Source: Thermoplasmata archaeon (GTDB lineage: Archaea; Thermoplasmatota; Thermoplasmata; Thermoplasmatales; Thermoplasmataceae). From it: DNA of 9,373 nucleotides. How positions within the stretch are numbered: the first letter of the stretch is position 1; every line of letters begins with the position of its first letter. The notes below the pieces were generated by a model. That model saw nothing but the letters and a program-made list of their open reading frames with translations, ran no database searches and was not told where the DNA came from. Of the stretch, positions 1 to 6,682 are shown in pieces. Location of the stretch: assembly GCA_021850745.1 (NCBI GenBank), contig JAJZKX010000049.1, positions 1-9,373 on the forward strand, given 5' to 3'. A program made the position numbers and the translations under genes.

Positions 1-712
1 TTCCCATCGCCGCCAGTTTGCTTTCCAGCATTATGGCATATGCCTGGAAAGACTTCCCTGGGTCGAGCGGCGCAATTTCCGCAAAGGCTATGGAAGGGGA
101 GACAATCTGCCACATGCCCCTCACCCTGAGGGATGCCCTGCCCAGTGGATCCGCCCTTGCAACCCTGCCCAGCTCAGTGGTCTTGGCTGATTCCAGCCCT
201 GCGTTTCTGATTGCGGCTTTCACGGAATCTGCAAGTGGAATTGATATCTTGCCATAAGCATATAGGGATGCGGCATAGCATGTCCCCTGGACAAAATACA
301 CTGATTTGACGGCGGCGCCAGAAGTGTGGCCGACCACGTAGAACAGATCCATTGCGTCAGCGCCCATGGCATTCCTGCATTCCCCCGTGATCCTTTGGTC
401 AGACTTGTAGAGCATGTCCTTGGGGGGCGAACTGTTCAGGGCAACGATGCCCCGAGGGGATTCATGCTTCTTTATCTCATAGGCATCACCTTCTTTCGAT
501 ATGGCATCAGGGGGAAAATTTTGGTTGCCCAGCCATGAAAAGCTCGAAGAGTATGAAGAGCCCCATGCCCCGGTGAGGGCTTCCTTTATGTACAGCTCAA
601 AAGCAGCCCCTGCAGTGTTAATGGTAATCTTGTATTCGCCGTCCTCCCTGGGGAGAGTTGCATTCATCTCCCTGCCAAATGCCCCCATTGCTTTCAGTAC
701 GTTTGCTCCCAT
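1..712 (-). CDS. NgoPII-family type II restriction endonuclease, C-terminus cut by window edge
   Basis: Translating the minus strand from 712 gives 237 uninterrupted codons running off the left edge. Visible motifs match the NgoPII restriction enzyme family, whose prototype cleaves GGCC: a PD-(D/E)XK centre with PPDAI (Asp69) and GDAYEIKK (Glu79, Lys81), then ALNSSPPK (91-98), a Cys-rich stretch with QGTCYAAS (142-149), TTELGRV (178-184) and DPLGRASLRVRGMWQI (188-203). The family is about 280 residues, so roughly 40 are missing. ATG 712 leaves about as many residues before the conserved NTAG helix as NgoPII itself has, and a TATA-like box is centred 28 bases upstream, which suggests a leaderless message. 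An in-frame ATG at 733 is the alternative. The gene is downstream of a Vsr gene on the same strand. GGCC specificity is inferred from the family only; the cognate methyltransferase may lie left of the window. Short plus-strand frames across this stretch are antisense shadows. Confidence 0.9.
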   Translation of the reverse strand, partial: MGANVLKAMGAFGREMNATLPREDGEYKITINTAGAAFELYIKEALTGAWGSSYSSSFSWLGNQNFPPDAISKEGDAYEIKKHESPRGIVALNSSPPKDMLYKSDQRITGECRNAMGADAMDLFYVVGHTSGAAVKSVYFVQGTCYAASLYAYGKISIPLADSVKAAIRNAGLESAKTTELGRVARADPLGRASLRVRGMWQIVSPSIAFAEIAPLDPGKSFQAYAIMLESKLAAMG

Positions 713-735
713 ATGGGTCACATTAATCCACATGC

Positions 736-744
736 ATATTATAA
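736..744 (-). promoter_or_regulatory. TATA-like box A before the NgoPII-like gene
   Basis: The minus strand reads TTATAATAT here, centred 28 bases from the ATG at 712. This is where an archaeal box A would sit for a leaderless transcript starting at that codon. No Shine-Dalgarno sequence precedes the ATG. It would let the endonuclease be transcribed separately from the upstream Vsr gene, which ends 100 bases away. Confidence 0.45.
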
Positions 745-812
745 CCTTGCGGTTGCCAATGCGCATTTGCCAAAAGTGCAGGGAAGAATTCCGGGGCAGA
801 ATGAAAAACCAA

Positions 813-1238
813 TCATGCCTGCTCGCTTAAAGCTGCCATTATTTCTTTGGCGCATGATTCTGCGCTTTCCCTTATTGAATGCTCCCAAACGTGGATAATG
901 CGCCACCCATCGGCTTGCAGGCGGGAATCCTTGCTGTTTGCCCTTTCAGCATTCCTTTTGAGCTTAGGCCCCCAGTAAGATCCATTCGATTTTGGGATGC
1001 GCCCGTGGAATGGGCAGGAATGCCAGAAGCACCCGTCCACAAACACGGCAACACTTTTCCCTGGAAAAGCTATGTCAATCTTTTCCTTTCCATAATGCAG
1101 CCTGTACCTGCAGCCCATTTTCCACAATTTTTTCCTCAATGCAATCTCGGGAGACGTGTCCTTCGAGCGTATCCTGGACATGATTTCTGACCTCTCTTCC
1201 CTGCTTATCCGGTCTGCCAACCTGCTACCACCCGCCAT
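813..1238 (-). CDS. vsr: Vsr-type very-short-patch repair endonuclease (first copy)
   Basis: Vsr nicks DNA 5' of T in the T:G mismatches left when 5-methylcytosine deaminates, and so protects sites of a cytosine methyltransferase. The 141-residue product shows the family order: ERSEIMSRIRSKDTSPE (catalytic-helix Glu31), KIDIAF (catalytic metal-binding Asp55), VFVDGCFWHSC (His73; Cys70 and Cys75 resemble the zinc ligands of E. coli Vsr), and GWRIIHVWEHSI near residues 112-123. E. coli Vsr has 156 residues. The frame is open up to ATG 1313, adding 25 residues. ATG 1238 was chosen because it leaves the short N-terminus usual in Vsr; ATG 1271 is also possible. No strong ribosome site decides it. 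After the stop the coding strand has a short T run (808-804), a possible terminator. The NgoPII-like endonuclease lies 100 bases downstream, so this Vsr probably serves that restriction system. Confidence 0.9.
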   Translation of the reverse strand: MAGGSRLADRISREERSEIMSRIRSKDTSPEIALRKKLWKMGCRYRLHYGKEKIDIAFPGKSVAVFVDGCFWHSCPFHGRIPKSNGSYWGPKLKRNAERANSKDSRLQADGWRIIHVWEHSIRESAESCAKEIMAALSEQA

Positions 1239-1423
1239 TGCCGCCTTTTTGCCCTTCCTCTGGATCCACATCCTCTTCGACGTGGAAAAATTCCATGGCC
1301 CATGGCATGGCATCCTTTATGAATGCGACTTGCACCCCACAATGTGCCGATGGAAGTCTTGGCTTGCTAATGCTTTTTAGTTGACCTATGGGTCCGCCAC
1401 TGAAGCCAGAGCGCGATGTCACT

Positions 1424-1638
1424 TACGGGGTATCGATGAACTGCCAAAAAGTTTTGCCTTTTATGGCACTGTGAAGCTTGCCTGCCAAATTGATCATCAA
1501 AATGCCATGGATCACGTGTGCCTGTATGGATCGTAAACCGAATTGGGACACCATCTCTTCTGGAGATTTTATTGAAGCAAACTTGTCACTAAACCCAGAT
1601 TTCGATGCCCTTTGCCTTGCTTTAAGGAATGGTGTCTG
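1424..1638 (-). pseudogene. Transposase-like C-terminal remnant
   Basis: This minus-strand frame opens right after a TAA and ends at TAA 1426-1424. It encodes about 71 residues of protein-like sequence without an appropriate start: FLKARQRASKSGFSD, then SPEEMVSQFGLRSIQAHVIH and GILMINLAGKLHSAI. The pattern (a polar segment, then an H-x(4)-G-hydrophobic helix) resembles the C-termini of DDE transposases of the IS4 type, where the last helix closes the catalytic domain. No D-D-E residues can be seen because the N-terminal part is absent; stops fill this frame immediately upstream. I infer a decayed insertion-sequence remnant. It could instead be a fragment of another family; I do not recognise an exact homologue. 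Confidence 0.35.
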
Positions 1639-1808
1639 TTATTTGGCTGCAAATTATTATCACTGGGTTGCAAAAAATTTATATCTGCCTTGATCTTAAC
1701 AATTTATGCAGGCTTGCCACAAGTTCCCAAATATTTTCCTTAATCTTGGCGAAAAAACCAAGAAAATGCCAACAACTGATAACATCCAATCATTTCTAAA
1801 ATTTCAAA

Positions 1809-1814
1809 AGGAGG
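1809..1814 (+). promoter_or_regulatory. Shine-Dalgarno that fixes a TTG start
   Basis: AGGAGG lies nine bases before a TTG codon at 1824. It is the strongest ribosome-binding site in the window and the reason for reading the ATPase from TTG; the first in-frame ATG, eight codons later, sits too far from it. Confidence 0.8.
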
Positions 1815-1823
1815 GAAATTAGC

Positions 1824-3881
1824 TTGGTTGAAAATAGAAAGTATAGGATGGTAATCTCAAGGACTACAGTAGACAAACTGGGAATAAAACTCTACGATAG
1901 GGTGTCAAGCGTTGTGGCGGAACTGGTCTCAAATGGGTTTGATGCTGATGCTGAGAAGGTTAGCATACATGTCCCAGTTTGGGGAAAATATTTGGATACG
2001 TTGGAGCACAACCAATTAACGGGCAAGGTAATGATTTCAGTTAGCGATAATGGTGTTGGAATGGACTCAGGCATCGATGAAAAAGACACAAATGAAGTGA
2101 ACGAATTTTACCTTAAACTAGGGACTGATGTCAGAAAAGATGCCAGAAGAGGTGAGTTCACCAAGGAAAAGCACAGAAAACGAATGGGGCACAAAGGAAT
2201 TGGAAAGCTTGCGCCTTTCGGCATTTGCAAAAAAATAGAGGTGATAACTTCTGGTGGCGAATTACGTACGGTTGGAAACAGTACAGGTTATTTGACTTCC
2301 CATTTCATTTTGAATTACGATGACATTAACCAAGAGACCGATGCCAGTTACGAACCTCAACTGGGCACAAAAGACGGGAGCCTTTCCCAAAGCAAGGGCA
2401 CGGAGATAATTCTCTACGATTTCTTCCACAAAATGGTGCCAGAAAAAGACGTTTTTATAAGGCAGCTAAGCAGGTTGTTTCAACCGCTGCCTGATTTTGA
2501 GGTCGTTGTCGGCAACCCTATAGATGGTTTGCCAAACAGAATATCCGGCTTGACCGTAGATATAGATGATAGCACAAAAAGAGACCTAACTGATGTAATT
2601 GCCGTTCCTGGGAATGATTCTGGTTACCCTTTGAAAGGATGGATTGCAAAAGCAAAGGCGTCTTACAGAAATGCGGAAATGGCAGGGGTACGCATCTATG
2701 CAAGAGGGCGCCTAGCGGCAGTTACGAAAGATTTCAACATACGATCCGGGTTCACAGGCGAGTTAACCATGAGATCGTATCTCGTTGGGGAAATTGAAGC
2801 TGACTGGCTTGATGATGATGAAGATTTGATAAACACTGGGAGGCAGGACATTCTATGGGATAGCGACAAAGGTATGGCTTTGCAGGATTGGGGAAAGAGG
2901 TACTTGCGTACGTGGGCATCGGAGATCTCAGATCATGTAAGGCAAAACACAGCAGAAAAATTCTTGGAGATCACCGATTTCGAGGAAAAAGCGAAAAAAG
3001 CATATCCCGAAAATCCTGAAGTCGTAAAAAGTGCAATTCAATTTGCGAAGGCACTCGGTCGTTCAATAGATCCCGAAAGAGTCGAAAAACCCGATGAAAA
3101 CAAAAATTCAGACTATCTAAATAGGCTTGCGCAGTCATTTCTTTCAATAGCACCACAAAGGACGGTTGTAGAAAAGCTGACCGAGGTGCTTTCCCCAGAG
3201 AAAAACACGCTTGACTCGATTGTTAGCCTCTTTAACGAGGCATCCATGGCCGAGGCGGCTACTTTGGGGGAGGTAGCCAGAATAAGGCTGGGCGCAATAG
3301 ACAAACTGGACACTTTACTGCGCCAAGGAGAAGATTCACAAGAAAGTGATCTTCAGATACTCATAGAGAAATCTCCATGGATAGTAGATCCCCACTGGAC
3401 AGTGCTTCAAGCAAATAGGACATTCAAGACGATGAAACAGAGTTTCATTGATTTCTACAGAGAACCGAAGAACCGCCAGAAATATAAGACAATGACTGAA
3501 GAGACCATAGTAGTAAGCAGTGTTGACTCCTCAATGAGGGCTGATTTCATATTTTTGCCTGTTAGCGGTTCCCTAAAAATTGTTGAGATAAAGAAGAAAA
3601 CTCATGCACTATCAGATGGCGAATTTAGTAGGATTATAAATTACTATGAAATAGTCAAGGCTTTCCTTGAAGAGAACCCGTTGATCGGAGCGGAATATGC
3701 GAGTCCCGAAATCCTTCTCATATGCGACGATCTTAACCTGACCCGTTTCGCAAAAACTGCATTTGAAAGTTATAAGGACAAAGGGATTTTGACAAGGAAA
3801 ACTTGGCTCGAGCTCTCAGCAGAGACAAAGAAAGCCCATCAAGATTTCTTGGAAGCCAGAACTTGGGAAAGCACAACTTAG
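1824..3881 (+). CDS. GHKL (MutL/MORC-like) ATPase fused to a PD-(D/E)XK nuclease domain
   Basis: Predicted 685-residue DNA-defence protein. Residues 1-200 form a GHKL ATP-binding fold: N-box AELVSNGFDADA (Glu33 catalytic, Asn37 for magnesium, Asp40), SDNGVGM (75-80, adenine-binding Asp75), a lid ending in GHKGIGKLAPFG (122-133), and GTEIILYD (192-199). Residues about 200-370 look like the S5-type transducer domain of MutL, Hsp90 and MORC proteins. Residues 380-500 are mostly helical and charged. The C-terminus (about 508-660) starts LQILIEKSPWI, then ADFIF (Asp573) and KIVEIKKK (Glu588, Lys590), a D-x(14)-ExK nuclease centre reminiscent of the Shedu/DUF4263 group. MORC-like ATPases of this kind are known beside cytosine methyltransferases and Vsr nucleases in restriction-type systems, as here. 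ATP-driven dimer closure licensing the nuclease is inference. Starts at TTG after a strong AGGAGG; stops with TAG 81 bases before the methyltransferase. Confidence 0.92.
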   Translation: MVENRKYRMVISRTTVDKLGIKLYDRVSSVVAELVSNGFDADAEKVSIHVPVWGKYLDTLEHNQLTGKVMISVSDNGVGMDSGIDEKDTNEVNEFYLKLGTDVRKDARRGEFTKEKHRKRMGHKGIGKLAPFGICKKIEVITSGGELRTVGNSTGYLTSHFILNYDDINQETDASYEPQLGTKDGSLSQSKGTEIILYDFFHKMVPEKDVFIRQLSRLFQPLPDFEVVVGNPIDGLPNRISGLTVDIDDSTKRDLTDVIAVPGNDSGYPLKGWIAKAKASYRNAEMAGVRIYARGRLAAVTKDFNIRSGFTGELTMRSYLVGEIEADWLDDDEDLINTGRQDILWDSDKGMALQDWGKRYLRTWASEISDHVRQNTAEKFLEITDFEEKAKKAYPENPEVVKSAIQFAKALGRSIDPERVEKPDENKNSDYLNRLAQSFLSIAPQRTVVEKLTEVLSPEKNTLDSIVSLFNEASMAEAATLGEVARIRLGAIDKLDTLLRQGEDSQESDLQILIEKSPWIVDPHWTVLQANRTFKTMKQSFIDFYREPKNRQKYKTMTEETIVVSSVDSSMRADFIFLPVSGSLKIVEIKKKTHALSDGEFSRIINYYEIVKAFLEENPLIGAEYASPEILLICDDLNLTRFAKTAFESYKDKGILTRKTWLELSAETKKAHQDFLEARTWESTT

Positions 3882-3924
3882 CATGCATCATCATTTTTCT
3901 CCTGAACTTCTCACAAAAACATGG

Positions 3925-3932
3925 CTTTTTAA
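3925..3932 (+). promoter_or_regulatory. Possible box A before the methyltransferase
   Basis: CTTTTTAA is centred about 34 bases before the methyltransferase ATG and would give a leader of only several bases. The preceding T runs (3893-3897, 3926-3930) could alternatively end the ATPase transcript. If it is a promoter, ATPase and methyltransferase can be transcribed separately. Confidence 0.33.
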
Positions 3933-3962
3933 GGTTAAAAGCTTTTAGGAATAGGGTAAGAA

Positions 3963-5054
3963 ATGGTTTCCTATAGCGGCAAGTTCGTTGATTTTTTCTC
4001 AGGCTCCGGCATTATGTCGTATGGTTTCAAAAAGAACGGATTTTCCGTTGTGAATGCCTTTGAGCTCGATAGGGAAAGGTGCAAAATATTCAATCGGAAC
4101 CTTTCATCTAGCATAGAACCAACGAACTTGCTGACCATCAGTTCTGACGAAATCAAGCTGAAAATGAATTTGAATCCCGGAGACGTCCAAGTCGTGACAG
4201 GATGCCCCCCATGCCAGTCTTTCAGCTCGCTGCACAGGACGCGCGGCATTCCTGCGCGGGAAGACCACAGAACATTATTGGTGGAGAAGTACGGCACCCT
4301 CGCACTCGAATTGTCCCCCCGAATAATCGTATTTGAAAATGTCAGAGGAATACTTACTTCACAAAACAGGGAGTATTTTGACAATTATCTGCATATGCTT
4401 CAGAAGAGAAATTATGACACAAACTGGGATGTCATAGACGCTGCTGATTATGGAGTTCCCCAGCACAGAAAACGGGTCATTGCAATTTCCGTCCACAAGG
4501 ATTTGGGGATTCAGGCAGATTTGCCAGGGGCTACGCATTCAAAGGGCGGCAATGATGGCAAGAAAAAGTGGAAAACGGTGGAAAATGCAATCTCAAACCT
4601 AAGGCATTTGGAATCTGGGGAGAGTGACCCTGCTGATCCTCTCCATAGTTCAGCAATGCATATGGAAAATACGCTCAAAATCATTAGGGCAATACCTAAG
4701 AACGGTGGTTCTAGAAAGGCACTCCCTCCTGATCTGGTACTCCCATGCCACCGCAGATTAGCCAAGAACAAAGGAGCTGAAAGCGTGTATGGCAGAATGA
4801 AGTGGAATGAGCCGTCTCCAACCATTACCAGAGGATCAATTAGGCCCAGCTCTGGCAGGTTCATACACCCAGATCAAGACAGGGGAATTACCCTTAGGGA
4901 AATGGCCCGCTTACAAACCATACCTGATTCCTACAAGTTTGAAGGGGGCAAAGAATCAATTGCATCAATGATAGGAGATGCTGTGCCATTTGAACTTGCA
5001 AAAACTATTTCCAGCCATGTCCGGCATCTCCTCATTGAGGGGGGGTATGTGTAA
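3963..5054 (+). CDS. C5-cytosine DNA methyltransferase
   Basis: Transfers methyl from S-adenosylmethionine to carbon 5 of cytosine in a recognition site, marking host DNA. All core motifs are present in order over 363 residues, a usual length: motif I FVDFFSGSG (8-16, SAM binding), acidic FELD (33-36), motif IV GCPPCQSFSS (catalytic Cys84), motif VI FENV (Glu125), motif VIII QHRKRV (167-172), and motif X GDAVP (338-342). The target-recognition region spans about 177-300, with IRAIPKNGGSRKALP and VYGRMKWNEPSPTIT, then SSGRFIHPDQDRGIT. It lacks the SRNRVRxW-FTxQA pattern of GGCC enzymes such as M.HaeIII, so it may not be the partner of the NgoPII-like endonuclease; its target is unknown. ATG 3963 puts motif I at the very N-terminus, as is normal, with no clear Shine-Dalgarno sequence. 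It ends one base from the stop of the opposing Vsr gene. Confidence 0.96.
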   Translation: MVSYSGKFVDFFSGSGIMSYGFKKNGFSVVNAFELDRERCKIFNRNLSSSIEPTNLLTISSDEIKLKMNLNPGDVQVVTGCPPCQSFSSLHRTRGIPAREDHRTLLVEKYGTLALELSPRIIVFENVRGILTSQNREYFDNYLHMLQKRNYDTNWDVIDAADYGVPQHRKRVIAISVHKDLGIQADLPGATHSKGGNDGKKKWKTVENAISNLRHLESGESDPADPLHSSAMHMENTLKIIRAIPKNGGSRKALPPDLVLPCHRRLAKNKGAESVYGRMKWNEPSPTITRGSIRPSSGRFIHPDQDRGITLREMARLQTIPDSYKFEGGKESIASMIGDAVPFELAKTISSHVRHLLIEGGYV

Positions 5055-5055
5055 G

Positions 5056-5481
5056 CTAATCAATTTTCAATTTCTTCATGAGTTTCTCCTCGCATTTTTC
5101 AGGATGCTTTAATATTTCACTATCCCAAAAACGAATGACATTCCAACCTTCTCCCCTTAATTTCATATTTATTTCCTTGTCTCTCTGCCTTGTTCTCGTC
5201 AACTTTTTAACCCACAAATCTCTATTTCGTTTGAAGGATCTTCCCGATAGGTCGTCGGGGTTGCGGCCATGCCAGAATGAGCTATCGCAGAAAATAAGAA
5301 TTCTTCTGCCAACGAGTTGAAAGTCCGGATGGCCAGTTAAATTGGGCTGTTTCACGTACTGTAGATTCATTTGCATCAATATCCGTTCCATGGATGCTTC
5401 TAATTTTGTGCCCTGGCTTCTCACCATTCTCATCCTATTTGAAGTTGCTTCAGAATTTGATTTAAAAATGCTGTCTTTCAT
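5056..5481 (-). CDS. vsr: Vsr-like endonuclease (second copy, divergent type)
   Basis: The 141-residue product keeps the Vsr layout: a SNRMRMVRSQGTKLE helix (Glu28), GHPDFQL (catalytic Asp53, as GRPDF in E. coli Vsr), CDSSFWHG (His71), and GWNVIRFWDSEI. It differs from the first Vsr in lacking the zinc-site cysteines (SS instead of GC before FWH, GR after it), and the two share little beyond the motifs, so they are unlikely to be a recent duplication. It probably repairs T:G mismatches arising at sites methylated by the neighbouring methyltransferase, or acts as an accessory nuclease of the ATPase system. ATG 5481 is preceded by AAGGA ten bases upstream; GTG 5508 would add nine residues. It is convergent with the methyltransferase, the stops one base apart, so read-through from either would be antisense to the other. 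Clearly more AT-rich than the first vsr. Confidence 0.88.
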   Translation of the reverse strand: MKDSIFKSNSEATSNRMRMVRSQGTKLEASMERILMQMNLQYVKQPNLTGHPDFQLVGRRILIFCDSSFWHGRNPDDLSGRSFKRNRDLWVKKLTRTRQRDKEINMKLRGEGWNVIRFWDSEILKHPEKCEEKLMKKLKID

Positions 5482-5562
5482 TTCCCAATTTTCCTTATAC
5501 GATCCCACTCACTTAATTATTGTCCCCTCTTTTTGAACATTGAGAGTTTTTGATTTCTAGGG

Positions 5563-5880
5563 TTATTTTTTATAAATTTCATCCTTAATTTCATTAAGCT
5601 CATTGGTAATGTCCTTTAAATAATCTGAAATTACATAAAGATATAATTGTTGGTGAATGTATCTAGCCAATTTTTCTATTTCATCAGCAACTTCTCTCCA
5701 ATCCATTTTATCCCAATTAGGATTCCGTTTACGATAATCACTATCTGCAAAATACTTTATTTCGCCATATTCTTGAAACAATTCCTTTACTCTATTAATT
5801 CTCTCCTCATTCATTTTAGCCTCTGCATACAATATTCTTTCAATACTTAAAAGGTGGCACCCTCTTTCATTTTTAGGCAT
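5563..5880 (-). CDS. Small helical hypothetical protein
   Basis: Not recognised. Read from ATG 5880 it is 105 residues, rich in Glu, Lys, Ile and Tyr, with helices that look amphipathic: ERINRVKELFQEYGEIKYF, then WREVADEIEKLARYIHQQL and YLKDITNELNEIKDEIY. No signal peptide or membrane segment is apparent; it is probably soluble, perhaps forming a coiled-coil bundle. The start is uncertain: ATG 5814 has AGAGG six bases upstream and would leave 83 residues, while ATG 5979 would add 33 residues that overlap the decayed plus-strand frame and look unlike protein. It is one of the most AT-rich stretches of the window and lies just outside the restriction island, transcribed toward the second vsr. 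A role in defence or gene control would be guesswork. Confidence 0.5.
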   Translation of the reverse strand: MPKNERGCHLLSIERILYAEAKMNEERINRVKELFQEYGEIKYFADSDYRKRNPNWDKMDWREVADEIEKLARYIHQQLYLYVISDYLKDITNELNEIKDEIYKK

Positions 5881-5937
5881 AATGGTTTTAGATGTTTTAT
5901 TCTTCGCAGAAACAGAACTGTTCGCGCTGACAACTAA

Positions 5938-6441
5938 TATATAGACAATCCGTTGGATGTGAGGGCATTGTGCTAGCATATGGGTCTCACTATCAAGAAA
6001 TCGAAATCAATTTGCATGGCATATGGCTGGCAATGGGGAGACCTATACATAAAGAAAGCGATAGATCTTCTTTGCGATGCAGGATGCATAAGGAAAAACC
6101 TGGTATTCTGCATGCTTCACAAATTCTGGGCTGAGTAGCATGAGAAAGTGGATGCGCTTGCAGATTTCCTTTAGCAGTTAAAGATTCTTAAGGAATGTGG
6201 TGGAACTGTTTACCAATGGTTTTTTCCACTCAATTCACTAACGAGAGCAGGCTATGTGCCACCAATGTGGGCTTTCGAACAGTTCGAAATGATCGCAGAT
6301 GCAGGGAGAGTGTTGGGGTTTGCGGGGATGTGGGTTCCATACCGGGCACTGGCAGATAAATTCATTCGGGCAGGCAATGGAACTGAGACCAAAGCAGAGC
6401 AAAAACGAAAATTCTATATTACCATTGCCATTTATAGATAG
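5938..6441 (+). pseudogene. Degraded radical-SAM-like gene with three in-frame TAG codons
   Basis: One frame runs from just after TAA 5935 to TAG 6439 and is broken only by TAG at 5974, 6136 and 6172. The translation between stops is protein-like: YIDNPLDVRALC, HMGLTIKKSKSICMAYGWQW, AIDLLCDAGCIRKNLVFCML, HKFW, then VYQWFFPLNS and GFAGMWVPYRAL. The order (an LD-x-R turn, a K-S-I strand, a helix ending in AG, an NLVFCML strand with a following aromatic) resembles the C-terminal half of radical-SAM TIM barrels of the kind found in archaeal and phage genomes. The N-terminal CxxxCxxC cluster is missing. Each TAG is one transition from CAG, which fits decay of glutamine codons. TAG ends intact genes here (ATPase, second vsr, DUF1015), so general read-through is unlikely. 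The family assignment is tentative. Confidence 0.42.
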
Positions 6442-6682
6442 GTGATGGATATTGTTGATCATGAGCGTGAATGAATTATGGATATCCGAGAAGGAATCAA
6501 GCGTTGTATGTATGCTCCTGAACTCTGTGTAAGGTGCCTTTCTTAGTCGCATGTCATGTGATGCAGGGAACATATTTCATGTTTTCGGTTATTGATGCGC
6601 CATTCTGGAATTATCAACCAAAAGTTGACAATGTCTGCTTCTGCTTTTGTCACGATTTATTTGATAATTATTTATCCCTGTT

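Larger units (their letters stand above)
1239..1823. other. Spacer between first vsr and the ATPase gene
   Basis: Five hundred and eighty-five bases without an intact gene. It holds the transposase-like remnant at 1424-1638 and, between that remnant and vsr, a sequence near 1328-1350 (plus strand TGCACCCCACAATGTG) that could be an insertion-sequence end, although no matching inverted copy was seen in the window. An AATTTATAT run at 1676-1684 is the best box A candidate for the ATPase gene and would imply a leader of roughly 110 bases. Short open frames at 1225-1422 (minus) and 1478-1693 (plus) show no recognisable protein character. Confidence 0.4.

Noticed and set aside
18..898. Plus-strand open frames at 18-257, 326-538, 501-830 and 713-898
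   Set aside because: They are antisense to the NgoPII-like gene or to the vsr end. Their translations show no family features, while the minus-strand frame has a full set of conserved motifs.
5938..6441. Pyrrolysine-encoding gene
   Set aside because: Three TAGs in one frame invite it, but the ATPase, second vsr and DUF1015 genes all end naturally at TAG, and the frame resembles a radical-SAM fragment rather than a methylamine methyltransferase. It is kept only as a point to check.
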